Positions 33,337 to 50,222 of a stretch of DNA of 64,000 nucleotides are shown piece after piece (the first letter of the stretch is position 1; each line of letters starts with the position of its first letter). Under the pieces are notes generated by a model that was not told the origin of the DNA, ran no database searches, and saw only the letters and a program-made list of their open reading frames with translations. The position numbers were made by a program, and so were the translations under genes. This DNA is from Bacillus carboniphilus. Lineage in GTDB: Bacteria; Bacillota; Bacilli; Bacillales; JAIVKR01. The DNA lies in contig NZ_CP129013.1 of NCBI RefSeq assembly GCF_020524035.2, positions 2,785,001 through 2,849,000 on the forward strand. The letters are read 5' to 3'.

Positions 33337-33397
33337 CTACATTATGACATTATAGGGGTTACATATCGCTTGCTATTTAGTGAAGGGAGACGTTTCT

Positions 33398-34001
33398 TTG
33401 ACGGATCACTATTATTCCAGTAATCCAAACGCTAAAAGTGATAAAAGTATTTGGAATTACACCTTGTTGGGTCATTCTTTTGAATTTCATTCTGATGCAG
33501 GAGTTTTCTCAAAAAAAGAGGTTGATTTTGGATCAAAACTTTTGATTGAAACATTTTCCGTACCGCAAGTTGAGGGGGATATTTTAGATGTTGGCTGTGG
33601 CTATGGTCCTATCGGTCTATCTATTGCCAAGCTGTGCCCTAAAAGGAAACTGTATATGGTTGATGTTAACGAAAGAGCTGTAAGTCTTGCGAAAGAGAAT
33701 GCATTGAAAAACAAGGTTGATAATGTTGAGATTATTCAAAGTGATTTATATGAATTGGTTGAAAGTCAACAATTTGCAGCTATATTATCCAACCCTCCAA
33801 TAAGAGCTGGTAAAAAGGTTACTTATACGATCTATGAAGAAAGTGTTGATCATCTTCTTCCAGGAGGAGAACTTTGGATTGTTATTCAGAAGAAACAAGG
33901 AGCGCCATCTGTTATGAAAAAATTAGAACAACTCTTCTGTGATGTGTCGGTAGTGGCGAGAAAAAAAAGGCTATTTTATCATCTGTGCAAAAAAGGATTG
34001 A
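33398..34001 (+). CDS. YbxB, RsmC-like class I methyltransferase (C-terminal frameshift)
   Basis: A SAM-dependent methyltransferase related to the small-subunit rRNA guanine methyltransferases RsmC/RsmD. It has the SAM loop DVGCGYGPIGL, acidic VDVNERA and the catalytic-type NPPIRAGK (NPPF/Y class). TTG 33398 (LTDHYYSSNP) behind GAAGGGAG fits the family start. An extra A in the A8 run near 33965 shifts the last residues. Corrected, it reads GYFIICAKKD and ends at TGA 33999-34001, about 200 aa. The true substrate is not proven. Confidence 0.9.
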
Positions 34002-34130
34002 CGTAGATGGTGAAGCTATGATAGCATTAAAAAATGCCAATATATTAAAGTCGGAAAGTGTGTTTGTTTATCTTGACAATGTATAAAAGATATGCATTAG
34101 GATAAACTAGTGAAATATGTAGTGTTTACT

Positions 34131-34158
34131 TGGTTTTGCAAAGGAAAAACCATTTTTT
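34131..34158 (+). terminator. Hairpin with T run in the rpoB leader
   Basis: GGTTTT/AAAACC around TGCAAAGG with ATTTTTT after it lies in the 328-bp ybxB-rpoB gap. A second inverted repeat ATTATTTCTT/AAGAAATAAT follows at 34168-34197. A TTGACA at 34073 may be the -35 box of an rpoB promoter, but the best -10 (TAGGAT) is 19 bp away. The hairpin could attenuate rpoBC transcription. Confidence 0.4.
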
Positions 34159-34329
34159 CTATGTTCTTAATTATTTCTTATTTAGGTAAGAAATAATCCT
34201 AGTTTATGATAGATCTGTGCTGTATTTTTAGCGCAGTTTAATAAAATGTAAATAGTATTTAATGTTACTATATAACGATTAATTATTATTTACAAGAAAA
34301 TATTACGTAGGATTTGAGGGGTGAATCAG

Positions 34330-37892
<3,563 letters not shown>

Positions 37893-37946
37893 GTTTAAGT
37901 TTCTAAGGCAAGTTAAAACCGGAAGATTAAAAGGGAGGTAGGCCCC

Positions 37947-40900
37947 TTGCTAGATGTAAATAACTTTGAGTATATGAACATCGGTCTCGCATCACCTGAT
38001 AAAATTCGTTCATGGTCCCATGGTGAAGTAAAAAAACCAGAAACAATTAACTATCGTACATTAAAACCTGAAAAAGACGGTCTGTTTTGTGAGCGTATCT
38101 TTGGTCCAACAAAGGATTGGGAATGTCATTGCGGGAAATATAAACGGGTTCGGTATAAGGGTGTCGTTTGTGATAGATGTGGTGTAGAAGTGACAAGAGC
38201 AAAGGTTCGCAGGGAAAGAATGGGGCACATTGAGTTAGCTGCTCCTGTCTCTCACATATGGTATTTCAAAGGAATACCTAGTCGAATGGGACTTGTTTTA
38301 GATATGTCTCCTCGAGCGTTAGAAGAAGTCATTTACTTTGCGTCATATGTCGTTACAGACATTGGTGATACACCTCTTGAGAAAAAACAGCTATTGTCTG
38401 AAAAAGAATATCGAACATACCGTGAAAAGTATGGAACGACATTCCAAGCATCTATGGGTGCAGAGGCTATAAAAAAATTATTGCAAGACATTGACCTTGA
38501 AAAAGAGGTTGATGTTTTAAAAGAAGATTTAAAGACCTCACAAGGACAAAGAAGAACTAGAGCAATTAAAAGATTAGAAGTTATTGAGTCGTTTCGTGGC
38601 TCGAGCAATGACCCTGACTGGATGATATTGGATGTATTGCCAGTTATACCACCAGAGCTCCGTCCTATGGTGCAATTAGATGGAGGTAGATTTGCGACTT
38701 CTGACTTAAATGATCTATATCGAAGGGTAATTAACCGAAATAATCGTCTAAAACGATTGTTAGATTTGGGTGCTCCAAGCATCATTGTTCAAAATGAGAA
38801 GAGGATGCTTCAAGAAGCTGTAGATGCCTTAATAGATAACGGTCGTCGTGGAAGACCTGTGACAGGACCGGGTAACCGACCATTAAAATCTCTTTCACAT
38901 ATGTTAAAGGGTAAACAAGGTCGTTTCCGTCAAAATCTTTTAGGGAAACGTGTTGATTATTCAGGGCGTTCAGTTATTGTTGTAGGTCCTAACCTTAAGA
39001 TGTATCAATGTGGTTTACCGAAAGAAATGGCGTTAGAATTGTTTAAACCATTTGTAATGAGAGAACTAGTATCAAAACAGCTAGCTCATAACATTAAAAG
39101 TGCAAAGCGTAAAATAGAACGATTACATTCAGAAGTATGGGATGTCTTAGAAGAAGTCATTAAAGAACATCCTGTGTTGCTAAACCGTGCACCTACGCTT
39201 CATAGATTAGGGATACAGGCGTTTGAACCTACATTAGTAGAAGGAAGAGCGATTCGCCTACACCCACTTGTATGTACCGCTTATAATGCTGACTTTGATG
39301 GTGACCAAATGGCGGTTCACGTACCATTAGCTGCAGAAGCACAAGCAGAGGCTCGAATTTTGATGCTTGCAGCTCAAAACATCTTGAACCCAAAAGATGG
39401 AAAACCTGTTGTTACACCGTCTCAAGATATGGTATTAGGTAACTACTACTTAACACTTGAACGTGCTGGAGCGATTGGTGAAGGAATGGTTTTTAAAAAC
39501 AGTGATGAAGCCCTTATTGCATACCAAAATGGGTATGTTCACTTACATTCTCGAATTGCAATTGCTGCTTCATCTTTACAAAATCAAACATTTACAGAAG
39601 AGCAAAACAAACAGTTGCTTGTAACAACTGTCGGAAAGCTTATTTTCAATGAAATTCTTCCTGAATCGTTCCCTTACATGAATGAACCGACGACGGGGAA
39701 TATTGCTGAAAAGACGCCAGAGAAATATTTTGTTGATCCGACAACAAATGTGAAGGAATTTATTGCTGAACAAGAGACGGTTTTACCATTTAAAAAAGGT
39801 ATTTTAGGTAAGATTATTGCTCAAGTATTTAAGCAGTTCCATATTACCGAAACATCTAAAATGTTAGATCGCTTAAAAGACTTAGGATTTAAATATTCAA
39901 CAAAAGCAGGTATTACAGTAGGGGTTTCAGATATTATTGTTCTTGCAGAAAAACAAGAAATTATTGATGAACTCAGAAAAAAGTTGATAATATCCATAAA
40001 CAGTTTAAAAGAGGTTTGATCACGGAAGATGAAAGATATGACCGAGTCATCTCGATTTGGAGTTCTGCTAAAGATAGAATCCAAAGCAAGCTGATGAAAT
40101 CGTTAGATCGTACAAATCCAATCTTTATGATGAGTGATTCAGGTGCTCGTGGTAACGCATCTAACTTCACACAGCTCGCGGGTATGCGCGGATTGATGGC
40201 CAACCCGGGCTGGACGAATCATTGAGTTACCAATTAAATCAAGCTTCCGAGAAGGCTTAACAGTGTTGGAGTACTTTATCTCAACTCATGGTGCTCGTAA
40301 AGGTCTTGCAGATACAGCTTTAAAAACAGCGGATTCGGGTTATTTAACAAGACGTCTTGTTGATGTTGCTCAAGATGTAATTATCCGCGAAGAAGACTGT
40401 GGAACAGATCGAGGTCTTCTAGCTAAATCAATAAAAGAAGGCAATGAAATCATTGAAAAGCTTGAAGAAAGAATTGTTGGTAGACATGCTAGAAGAACAA
40501 TCTATCATCCAGAAACGGGAGAAGTCGTTGCAGAGGAAAACGATCTTATTACTGAAGATCTAACTACACAAATCATTGACTTAGGTATTGAAGAAGTCTG
40601 GATTCGTTCTGCGTTTACTTGTAATACGCGTCATGGAGTATGTAAAAAATGCTACGGGCGTAACTTAGCAACTGGAACGGAAGTTGAAGTAGGAGAAGCT
40701 GTAGGAATTATAGCTGCTCAATCAATTGGTGAACCAGGTACACAGTTGACGATGCGTACGTTCCATACAGGTGGAGTTGCTGGGGATGATATCACCCAAG
40801 GTTTACCTCGTATTCAAGAATTGTTTGAAGCCCGTAATCCGAAAGGGCAAGCGGTTATCTCTGAAATTGATGGTGTTATAGCTGATATCAATGAAGTTCG

Positions 40901-41546
40901 AGATAAGCAACAAGAAATTGTTATTCAAAATGCAGTAGAAACTAGATCGTACACCGCTCCTTTTAATGCTCGTTTAAAGCTAACTAAAGGTGATGAAGTA
41001 AAGCGTGGGCAAGAGATTACAGAAGGTTCTGTTGATCCTAAAGAACTATTAAAGGTAACAGATATTACCGCTGTTCAGGAATACCTCTTGAGAGAAGTTC
41101 AAAAGGTTTACCGTATGCAAGGTGTTGAAATTGGTGATAAACACGTAGAGGTAATGGTCAGACAAATGCTGAAAAAAGTGAGAGTAATTGATCCGGGTGA
41201 TACAGATGTACTTCCAGGTACTCTTTTAGATATCCATCAATTTACCGATGCGAATAGAAAAGTCCTTCTAAAAGGCGAACAGCCTGCGACAGGAAAACCT
41301 GTATTGTTAGGAATCACAAAAGCATCGCTTGAAACAGAATCATTCTTATCAGCTGCTTCATTCCAAGAAACAACACGTGTACTAACAGACGCTGCGATTA
41401 AGGGTAAACGTGATGAATTATTAGGATTAAAAGAAAATGTAATTATTGGTAAACTTGTACCCGCTGGTACAGGGATGCAACGCTATCGTAAAGCAATGCC
41501 AGTAAAAACGGATATTGAAACTGAAGATACTGTTACCGTCGACTAA
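37947..41546 (+). CDS. rpoC: RpoC, RNA polymerase beta-prime subunit (two frameshifts)
   Basis: The beta-prime subunit holds the catalytic Mg site NADFDGD and an N-terminal zinc site in [23 protein letters not shown] start 37947 follows GGGAGGTAGGCCCC. A missing A near 39976 and an extra G near 40209 (AACCCGGGCTGG, expected AACCCGGCTGG) move about 230 bases into another frame. Correcting both gives 1,199 aa, the same length as in B. subtilis. The second zinc site [13 protein letters not shown] and trigger-loop region [18 protein letters not shown] are intact. Confidence 0.95.
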
Positions 41547-41606
41547 CAGTGGCCCTAAAAAGAGATGGATTGTTTACATGTTATCAATAGAAAGTACCAT
41601 AACTTG

Positions 41607-41635
41607 TTGACATCCATCTCTATGGGTGATATTAT
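41607..41635 (+). promoter_or_regulatory. Strong SigA-type promoter of the str operon
   Basis: A perfect TTGACA -35 box (41607-41612), 17-bp spacer and TATTAT -10 box (41630-41635), 45 bp before ybxF. It should drive ybxF-rpsL-rpsG-fusA-tuf independently of rpoBC. Confidence 0.85.
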
Positions 41636-41680
41636 ATTCAAGGTGCTCAATGTAACACCTGTTACTTTGGAGGATATGCT

Positions 41681-41929
41681 GTGTCTTATGAAAAAGTATC
41701 ACAGGCAAAAAGAATAATTATTGGTACAAAGCAAACAGTAAAAGCCTTAAAAAATAACCATGTAATAGAGTTAGTTATTGCAAGCGATGCAGATCCAAGG
41801 ATTACTGTGAAAGTAGTCGAACTAGCGAAGCAGCATAACATCCCTATATCAAAGGTTTCTTCAATGAAAAAGCTTGGTAAAGCTTGTGGAATTGAAGTGG
41901 GTGCTTCTACTGTGGCAATATTAAAGTAA
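41681..41929 (+). CDS. rplGB: YbxF, L7Ae-family kink-turn-binding ribosomal protein
   Basis: The 82-aa L7Ae/L30e-type protein has the family core [17 protein letters not shown] and the loop-binding stretch [18 protein letters not shown]. YbxF binds K-turn RNA and associates with ribosomes in B. subtilis. GTG 41681 follows GGAGGATATGCT. Its place before rpsL is conserved in Bacilli. Confidence 0.92.
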   Translation: MSYEKVSQAKRIIIGTKQTVKALKNNHVIELVIASDADPRITVKVVELAKQHNIPISKVSSMKKLGKACGIEVGASTVAILK

Positions 41930-42029
41930 AATCTGTTTTTGTAGATTAAACTACAAAAACTTTGTTTTTGCTTAATTATGAACCACCTGGATGTGTGGGA
42001 CTAAACAACAAGAAGGGAGGATCTTTTTA

Positions 42030-42449
42030 ATGCCTACTATTAATCAATTAGTACGTAAGGGTCGTGTAACTAAACTTAAAAAATCTGACTCTCCTGCGTT
42101 AAACAAAGGTTATAACAGCTTCAAAAAAGCTCAAACGAATCTTTCATCACCGCAAAAACGTGGCGTTTGTACTCGTGTAGGAACAATGACTCCGAAAAAG
42201 CCAAACTCAGCGTTACGTAAATATGCTCGTGTTCGTTTAACAAACGGAATTGAAGTGACTGCATATATTCCTGGAATCGGCCATAACCTACAAGAGCATA
42301 GTGTTGTTCTTATTCGTGGAGGACGAGTAAAAGACTTACCAGGGGTACGTTATCATATTGTTCGTGGTGCGTTAGATACTGCGGGCGTTGATGGACGTAT
42401 GCAAGGTCGTTCAAAATATGGTACGAAGAGACCGAAAAAAAGCAAGTAA
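42030..42449 (+). CDS. rpsL: Ribosomal protein S12
   Basis: The 139-aa decoding-centre protein. ATG 42030 follows AGAAGGGAGG. The streptomycin-relevant region [19 protein letters not shown] and [28 protein letters not shown] have the wild-type lysines and PGVRYH motif. Confidence 0.97.
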   Translation: MPTINQLVRKGRVTKLKKSDSPALNKGYNSFKKAQTNLSSPQKRGVCTRVGTMTPKKPNSALRKYARVRLTNGIEVTAYIPGIGHNLQEHSVVLIRGGRVKDLPGVRYHIVRGALDTAGVDGRMQGRSKYGTKRPKKSK

Positions 42450-42481
42450 TAGATTAGATTAAAAGAAAGGAGGAAACTATT

Positions 42482-42952
42482 ATGCCTCGTAAAGGTCCAG
42501 TTGCAAAAAGAGATGTATTACCAGATCCGATTTACAACTCAAAATTAGTAACTCGTTTAATTAACAAAATTATGATCGATGGAAAGCGCGGTAAAGCACA
42601 GACCATCCTTTATAATGCACTAGAGCTTGTTAAAGAACGTACAGGAAATGATCCGATGGAAGTGTTTGAACAAGCACTTAAAAACATCATGCCTGTTCTT
42701 GAAGTTAAAGCTCGTCGTGTAGGTGGATCTAACTATCAAGTACCTGTAGAAGTCCGTCCGGAGCGTCGTACAACTTTAGGTCTTCGTTGGTTAGTAAACT
42801 ACTCTCGCCTTCGTGGTGAAAAAACGATGGAAGAAAGACTAGCAAATGAAATTATGGATGTTGCTAACAACACTGGTGCATCTGTTAAGAAACGTGAAGA
42901 TACGCATAAGATGGCTGAAGCAAACAAAGCATTTGCTCACTATCGCTGGTAA
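42482..42952 (+). CDS. rpsG: Ribosomal protein S7
   Basis: The 156-aa 30S head assembly protein binds the 3' major domain of 16S rRNA. It starts [16 protein letters not shown] behind AAAGGAGG, with the [20 protein letters not shown] loop intact. Repeat R9 separates it from fusA. Confidence 0.97.
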   Translation: MPRKGPVAKRDVLPDPIYNSKLVTRLINKIMIDGKRGKAQTILYNALELVKERTGNDPMEVFEQALKNIMPVLEVKARRVGGSNYQVPVEVRPERRTTLGLRWLVNYSRLRGEKTMEERLANEIMDVANNTGASVKKREDTHKMAEANKAFAHYRW

Positions 42953-42962
42953 TAACAACTTC

Positions 42963-43029
42963 GTGTTCAAAAAGCTCAATCACCGTTACATGATTATTGG
43001 TCATGTTTAGAATTGATCTTTTTGAACAC
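42963..43029 (+). repeat. Intergenic repeat R9, minimal palindromic element in the str operon
   Basis: GTGTTCAAAAAG (42963-42974) and CTTTTTGAACAC (43018-43029) are perfect inverted repeats, the same terminal sequence as R2, R4 and R8. The 43 bp between them add further pairing: TCAAT/ATTGA and ACATGA/TCATGT. The whole forms one long hairpin in the rpsG-fusA gap. There is no T run directly after it. Confidence 0.85.
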
Positions 43030-43068
43030 TTTATTAAAAAAACCTTATAGAAAGGAGAAATACATCCT

Positions 43069-45147
43069 ATGGCAAGAGAGTTCTCCTTAGAAAAGACTCG
43101 AAATATCGGTATCATGGCTCATATTGATGCTGGTAAAACAACAACAACAGAACGAGTATTATTTTACACTGGTCGTATCCATAAAATTGGTGAAACTCAT
43201 GAAGGGGCTTCACAAATGGACTGGATGGCACAAGAGCAGGAGCGTGGGATTACAATCACATCAGCTGCAACAACTGCTCAATGGAAGGGCCACCGTATTA
43301 ATATCATTGATACGCCTGGACACGTAGACTTTACAGTGGAGGTAGAACGTTCCCTTCGTGTATTAGATGGCGCAGTTGCTGTTTTAGATGCACAATCCGG
43401 AGTTGAACCTCAAACTGAAACCGTTTGGCGTCAGGCTACTACATATGGCGTTCCACGTGTAGTTTTTATTAATAAAATGGATAAAATCGGTGCTGACTTC
43501 CTTTATTCAACAGGTACATTGAAAGACCGCTTACAAGCTAATGCACACCCTATTCAATTACCAATCGGCGCTGAGGACCAATTTGAAGGTATTATCGACC
43601 TAGTAGAAATGAAAGCTTATTTCTATGAGGATGACCTAGGAACACGTGCTGATGCTCGTGACATTCCTGAAGATTACAAAGAGTTAGCTGAAGAGTATCA
43701 CGGCAAGCTTATTGAAGCAGTTGCTGAACTTGATGAAGAGTTAATGATGAAATATCTTGAAGGAGAAGAAATCACAGTTGATGAATTGAAAGCTGGTATC
43801 CGTAAAGGTACTTGTGATGTGGAATTCTATCCAGTAATTTGTGGTTCTGCTTTCAAAAACAAAGGTGTACAATTGATGATCGATACAGTTATTGACTACC
43901 TTCCTTCTCCAATTGATGTAAAAGATATTAAAGGAACAATTCCTGATACAGACGAAGAAGTGACTCGTCCTTCATCGGATGATGCACCGTTTTCTGCATT
44001 AGCTTTTAAAGTAATGACAGATCCGTATGTAGGAAAACTTACTTTCTTCAGAGTATACTCTGGTACATTAAGTTCTGGATCCTATGTAGTCAACTCAACT
44101 AAAGGAAAGCGTGAACGCGTTGGACGTATTCTTCAAATGCATGCGAATTCAAGAGAAGAGATTCCAGTTGTTTACTCTGGTGATATAGCTGCAGCAGTTG
44201 GTTTGAAAGAGACAACGACAGGTGACACTTTATGTGATGAGAAAAACCTAGTTATCCTTGAATCAATGGAATTCCCAGAACCTGTTATTCACGTTGCGAT
44301 TGAACCAAAATCAAAAGCAGACCAAGACAAAATGGGTATCGCCTTAGGAAAGTTAGCTGAGGAAGATCCAACATTCCGTACGCACACTGACCATGAAACA
44401 GGTCAAACCATTATTGCTGGTATGGGTGAGCTTCATTTAGATATCATCGTTGACCGTATGAAACGTGAATTTAAAGTTGAGGCTAATGTAGGCGCTCCTC
44501 AAGTTGCTTACCGTGAGACTTTCCGCCAGTCAGCACAAGTTGAAGGAAAGTTTGTTCGTCAATCTGGTGGACGTGGACAGTTTGGTCACGTTTGGATTGA
44601 GTTCTCTCCAAACGATGAAGGTGAAGGCTTCGAATTTGAAAATGCAATTGTTGGAGGGGTTGTACCTCGAGAATACATCCCAGCAGTTCAAGCGGGTCTT
44701 GAAGATGCATTAGATAATGGAGTTCTTGCTGGATATCCTTTAATTGATATTAAAGCTAAACTATATGATGGGTCTTACCATGATGTAGACTCTAACGAAA
44801 TGGCGTTTAAGATTGCGGCATCCATGGCGTTGAAAAATGCTGTATCTAAGTGTAAACCTGTATTACTTGAGCCTATCATGAAGGTTGAAGTTGTTATTCC
44901 AGAGGAATATATGGGTGACATTATGGGTGATGTGACATCAAGACGTGGTCGTGTAGAAGGTATGGAAGCTAGAGGAAATGCGCAGGTAGTTCGTGCAATG
45001 GTACCTCTTGCTGAAATGTTTGGATACGCAACTGCATTACGTTCTAACACTCAAGGTCGTGGTGTATTCACAATGTTCTTTGACCACTATGAAGAAGTGC
45101 CAAAGAGTGTTTCTGAAGAAATTATTAAAAAAAATAAAGGTGAATAA
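43069..45147 (+). CDS. fusA: Elongation factor G
   Basis: The 692-aa translocation GTPase. Its G-domain motifs are [12 protein letters not shown] (P loop), DTPGHVDF and NKMDKIGAD. Domains II-V follow with the EF-G signature and a C-terminal [19 protein letters not shown] follows AAAGGAGAAATACATCCT. Confidence 0.98.
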   Translation: MAREFSLEKTRNIGIMAHIDAGKTTTTERVLFYTGRIHKIGETHEGASQMDWMAQEQERGITITSAATTAQWKGHRINIIDTPGHVDFTVEVERSLRVLDGAVAVLDAQSGVEPQTETVWRQATTYGVPRVVFINKMDKIGADFLYSTGTLKDRLQANAHPIQLPIGAEDQFEGIIDLVEMKAYFYEDDLGTRADARDIPEDYKELAEEYHGKLIEAVAELDEELMMKYLEGEEITVDELKAGIRKGTCDVEFYPVICGSAFKNKGVQLMIDTVIDYLPSPIDVKDIKGTIPDTDEEVTRPSSDDAPFSALAFKVMTDPYVGKLTFFRVYSGTLSSGSYVVNSTKGKRERVGRILQMHANSREEIPVVYSGDIAAAVGLKETTTGDTLCDEKNLVILESMEFPEPVIHVAIEPKSKADQDKMGIALGKLAEEDPTFRTHTDHETGQTIIAGMGELHLDIIVDRMKREFKVEANVGAPQVAYRETFRQSAQVEGKFVRQSGGRGQFGHVWIEFSPNDEGEGFEFENAIVGGVVPREYIPAVQAGLEDALDNGVLAGYPLIDIKAKLYDGSYHDVDSNEMAFKIAASMALKNAVSKCKPVLLEPIMKVEVVIPEEYMGDIMGDVTSRRGRVEGMEARGNAQVVRAMVPLAEMFGYATALRSNTQGRGVFTMFFDHYEEVPKSVSEEIIKKNKGE

Positions 45148-45260
45148 TTGATTTCATCCTTTTATTCAAGTATAACTACTATTGAGTAAATAGAAAGAAA
45201 GAGCTTGCTTTTCCTTTCTATTACCCTATAAATTATGATCATTTAAGGAGGATTTTTAGA

Positions 45261-46451
45261 ATGGCTAAAGAAAAATTCGATCGTTCCAAAACACATGCCA
45301 ATATCGGTACAATTGGACACGTTGACCATGGTAAAACTACATTAACTGCAGCAATCACTACAGTACTTCATAAGAAATCAGGTTCAGGTACAGCAATGGC
45401 TTATGACCAAATTGATGGTGCTCCAGAAGAGCGCGAGCGTGGAATTACAATTTCTACAGCTCACGTTGAGTATGAAACTGACTCTCGTCACTATGCACAC
45501 GTTGACTGCCCAGGACATGCTGACTACGTTAAAAACATGATCACTGGTGCTGCTCAAATGGACGGAGCTATCCTAGTTGTATCTGCAGCTGATGGCCCAA
45601 TGCCACAAACTCGTGAACACATTCTTTTATCTCGTCAAGTAGGTGTACCATACATCGTTGTATTCTTAAACAAATGTGATATGGTTGATGACGAAGAGCT
45701 TCTTGAATTAGTAGAAATGGAAGTTCGTGATCTACTTTCTGAGTATGATTTCCCTGGTGACGATGTACCAGTAATCAAAGGTTCAGCTCTTAAAGCTCTT
45801 GAAGGAGATGCTGATTGGGAAGCGAAAATCTTTGAACTTATGGATGCTGTAGATGACTACATCCCAACTCCAGAACGTGATACTGAAAAACCATTCATGA
45901 TGCCTGTTGAGGACGTATTCTCTATTACAGGTCGTGGTACAGTTGCGACTGGTCGTGTTGAACGCGGTCAAGTAAAAGTTGGAGATGAAATTGAAATCAT
46001 CGGACTTGCAGAAGAGCCTTCAAAAACAACTGTAACAGGTGTAGAAATGTTCCGTAAGCTTCTTGATTATGCTGAAGCTGGAGACAACATCGGTGCTTTA
46101 TTACGTGGTGTTTCTCGTGAAGATATCAACCGTGGACAAGTACTTGCTAAACCAGGTACAATCACTCCACACACGAAGTTCAAAGCGGAAGTTTATGTTC
46201 TTTCTAAAGAAGAAGGTGGCCGTCATACTCCATTCTTCACAAACTACCGCCCACAGTTCTACTTCCGTACAACTGACGTAACTGGAATCGTAAACCTTCC
46301 TGAAGGTGTAGAAATGGTTATGCCTGGAGATAACGTTGAAATGTCAATCGACCTTATCTCTCCAATCGCGATCGAAGAAGGAACTAAGTTCTCTATTCGT
46401 GAAGGTGGACGTACAGTAGGTGCTGGAGTAGTAGCAACTATTACTGAATAA
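45261..46451 (+). CDS. tuf: Elongation factor Tu
   Basis: The 396-aa GTPase delivers aminoacyl-tRNA. The motifs are [18 protein letters not shown] and NKCDMVDD. Domains 2 and 3 are complete, ending [27 protein letters not shown] precedes the ATG. Codon use is strongly biased, as expected for a very highly expressed gene. Confidence 0.98.
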   Translation: MAKEKFDRSKTHANIGTIGHVDHGKTTLTAAITTVLHKKSGSGTAMAYDQIDGAPEERERGITISTAHVEYETDSRHYAHVDCPGHADYVKNMITGAAQMDGAILVVSAADGPMPQTREHILLSRQVGVPYIVVFLNKCDMVDDEELLELVEMEVRDLLSEYDFPGDDVPVIKGSALKALEGDADWEAKIFELMDAVDDYIPTPERDTEKPFMMPVEDVFSITGRGTVATGRVERGQVKVGDEIEIIGLAEEPSKTTVTGVEMFRKLLDYAEAGDNIGALLRGVSREDINRGQVLAKPGTITPHTKFKAEVYVLSKEEGGRHTPFFTNYRPQFYFRTTDVTGIVNLPEGVEMVMPGDNVEMSIDLISPIAIEEGTKFSIREGGRTVGAGVVATITE

Positions 46452-46461
46452 TATATGCATT

Positions 46462-46499
46462 AAAAAAAACGTACTCTTTGAAAAGGGTACGTTTTTTTA
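46462..46499 (+). terminator. Rho-independent terminator after tuf
   Basis: AAAAACGTAC pairs with GTACGTTTTT around a TCTTTGAAAAGG loop, ending in a T7 run. It closes the str operon. Confidence 0.92.
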
Positions 46500-46525
46500 T
46501 GGCTTTTTTACAGAGTAAGAAAGTA

Positions 46526-46808
46526 TAAAAAATCTGTCCTTATTCGGAGGGTGCTATTATTTTTGTCTAGCTCCAGCGCCAGCGAAGGGTAGCGCTTTCG
46601 AAGCACACGATGTGCAAGCATCATCGTTGCCTACACGACGTGGCTGAACTTAGTAGATCCTCCGCTTTCGGGCTTTTCGTGTTTCCTTTATCTGATACGG
46701 CGATGCCCAGGACGGGCTAGCGTCAACGTTAGTTCGCGCGTCGTGACTGTACTTAGTTGACGTTCCTTTCCCCCTTCGTTGCTAAACGGACGCTTGCGTT
46801 TTTCTTAT
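46526..46808 (+). repeat. Intergenic hairpin repeat R10 (two units, one chimeric)
   Basis: The left end AAAAAATCTGTCCTTATTCGG matches R1 and is followed by TTGTCTAGCTCCAGCGCC as in R5-R7. One unit (46619-46664) has left arm ATCATC but right arm GTAGATCC, arms that belong to two different family members. The second has perfect GTCAAC/GTTGAC arms (46722-46727, 46756-46761) around a changed core. The right end is GCTTGCGTTTTTCTTA. It separates the tuf terminator from the S10 promoter. Confidence 0.85.
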
Positions 46809-46945
46809 CATTAATATTTACACAAGTGAAGAAATGTTGCCTCATTATAAATTGGAAAAATAAGATTCTTGTATAGTGGTTGAAATTATCACGAAGTCAT
46901 AATATACTAGGTTCCGTCATCATTATGAAAAGATTTAAGATTTTC

Positions 46946-46974
46946 TTGCACCAACGAATAAATTTATGTATAAT
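46946..46974 (+). promoter_or_regulatory. SigA-type promoter of the S10 operon
   Basis: TTGCAC (46946-46951) and a perfect TATAAT (46969-46974) are 17 bp apart. The leader to rpsJ is about 125 nt and contains an AATTCT/AGAATT hairpin near 47055-47071. Confidence 0.85.
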
Positions 46975-47066
46975 ATTTAATGTTGGTCTTAGACTGCGAT
47001 GACGTGAGAGGTTGCTGATACACCCGGCCGCTTTGCCATGGCGGAGGTTCAGGAAATTCTCACTGA

Positions 47067-47414
<348 letters not shown>

Positions 47415-47450
47415 TTATTAATATGAAAGAATATTTAGGAGGTGTGACTC

Positions 47451-48077
47451 ATGACCAAAGGAATCTTAGGTAGAAAAATAGGAATGACTCAAGTATTTGC
47501 TGAAAACGGCGACTTAATCCCTGTGACGGTAATTGAAGCTACTCCAAACGTCGTTCTTCAAAAGAAGAATACTGATACAGATGGCTACGATGCTGTTCAA
47601 TTAGGTTTTGAAGATAAACGTGAAAAGCTATCAAACAAACCTGAACAAGGCCACGTTGCAAAAGCAAATACTGCACCTAAGCGCTTCATTCGTGAGATCC
47701 GTGAAGCTACTGGTGAGTTTGAACTTGGTCAAGAAGTCAAAGTTGATATTTTCTCAGATGGAGAAATTGTAGATGTAACAGGTGTTTCTAAAGGTAAAGG
47801 GTTCCAAGGTGCGATCAAGCGTCATAATCAATCTAGAGGACCTATGTCACACGGTTCCCGTTATCACCGTCGCCCAGGATCAATGGGTCCGACTGCACCA
47901 AACCGTGTATTTAAATCTAAAGCACTCCCAGGACGTATGGGTGGAGAAAGAGTCTCTATTCAAAACCTTGAGATCGTTAAAGTGGATGCAGAACGTAATC
48001 TTCTATTAATTAAAGGAAACGTTCCAGGGCCTAAAAAATCTTTAGTTGAAGTGAGATCTGCAACTAAAGCTAACTAA
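47451..48077 (+). CDS. rplC: Ribosomal protein L3
   Basis: The 208-aa early-assembly 50S protein has [16 protein letters not shown] at the N-terminus. The long loop [20 protein letters not shown] reaches the peptidyl-transferase centre. AGGAGGTG precedes the ATG. Confidence 0.98.
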   Translation: MTKGILGRKIGMTQVFAENGDLIPVTVIEATPNVVLQKKNTDTDGYDAVQLGFEDKREKLSNKPEQGHVAKANTAPKRFIREIREATGEFELGQEVKVDIFSDGEIVDVTGVSKGKGFQGAIKRHNQSRGPMSHGSRYHRRPGSMGPTAPNRVFKSKALPGRMGGERVSIQNLEIVKVDAERNLLLIKGNVPGPKKSLVEVRSATKAN

Positions 48078-48103
48078 TTTCATAGGAAAGGAGGAAAACA
48101 ATA

Positions 48104-48727
48104 ATGCTAAAAGTTGCATTATATAACCAAAGCGGTTCTGAAATCGGTGAAGTTGAATTAAATGATTCAGTATTTGGTGTGGAACCAAATGAATCGGTAT
48201 TGTACGAAGCGATCATTATGCAAAGAGCTTCTCTACGACAAGGAACACATAAAGTTAAAAACCGTTCAGAAGTGAAAGGTGGAGGTCGTAAGCCATGGCG
48301 TCAAAAGGGTACAGGACGTGCTCGTCAAGGTTCTATTAGATCCCCACAATGGCGTGGTGGTGGTACTGTATTTGGTCCAACTCCTCGTTCATATTCATAT
48401 AAGCTTCCTAAGAAAGTTCGTCGTCTAGCAATTAAATCTGCACTTTCTACAAAGGTAAATGAAAATAGCCTAGTAGTTCTTGAAGATTTAACTTTTGCTG
48501 CACCTAAGACGAAAGAAATGAAAACAGTCCTTAACAGCCTTTCAGTAGAAAAGAAAGCACTTATTGTGACTGCAGACTTCAATGAGGCTGTTTCATTATC
48601 TGCACGTAATATTCCTGGTGTTACGGTTGTAACGACAGAGGGTATTAATGTTTTAGATGTCATTAATCATGACAAATTACTAATGACTAAAGCTGCTGTT
48701 GAAAAAGTAGGGGAGGTGCTTTCATAA
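48104..48727 (+). CDS. rplD: Ribosomal protein L4
   Basis: The 207-aa exit-tunnel protein has the extended loop [19 protein letters not shown] near residues 60-80 that lines the tunnel. Its stop overlaps the rplW start (TAATG). Confidence 0.98.
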   Translation: MLKVALYNQSGSEIGEVELNDSVFGVEPNESVLYEAIIMQRASLRQGTHKVKNRSEVKGGGRKPWRQKGTGRARQGSIRSPQWRGGGTVFGPTPRSYSYKLPKKVRRLAIKSALSTKVNENSLVVLEDLTFAAPKTKEMKTVLNSLSVEKKALIVTADFNEAVSLSARNIPGVTVVTTEGINVLDVINHDKLLMTKAAVEKVGEVLS

Positions 48728-49014
48728 TGAAGGACTTACGTGATATCATTAAGCGCCCCGTTATTACAGAACGTTCAAGTGATCTAATGGCTGATAGATC
48801 TTATACTTTTGAAGTGGATGTTAAAGCGAACAAAACTGAAGTTAAAGATGCGATTGAATCCATCTTTGGTGTAAAAGTTGAGAGAGTAAACATCATGAAC
48901 TATAAAGGTAAGGCTAAAAGAGTAGGACGCTATACAGGTTTTACTAACAAACGTAAAAAAGCGATTGTTAAGCTTACTGAAGATAGCAAAGAACTAGAAT
49001 TATTTGAAGTTTAA
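48727..49014 (+). CDS. rplW: Ribosomal protein L23
   Basis: The 95-aa protein at the tunnel exit docks trigger factor and SRP. It starts [18 protein letters not shown], and [17 protein letters not shown] is typical. GGGGAGGTG lies inside the end of rplD. Confidence 0.97.
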   Translation: MKDLRDIIKRPVITERSSDLMADRSYTFEVDVKANKTEVKDAIESIFGVKVERVNIMNYKGKAKRVGRYTGFTNKRKKAIVKLTEDSKELELFEV

Positions 49015-49017
49015 TAA

Positions 49018-50205
<1,188 letters not shown>

Positions 50206-50222
50206 TGAGAGGAGGCATATAC

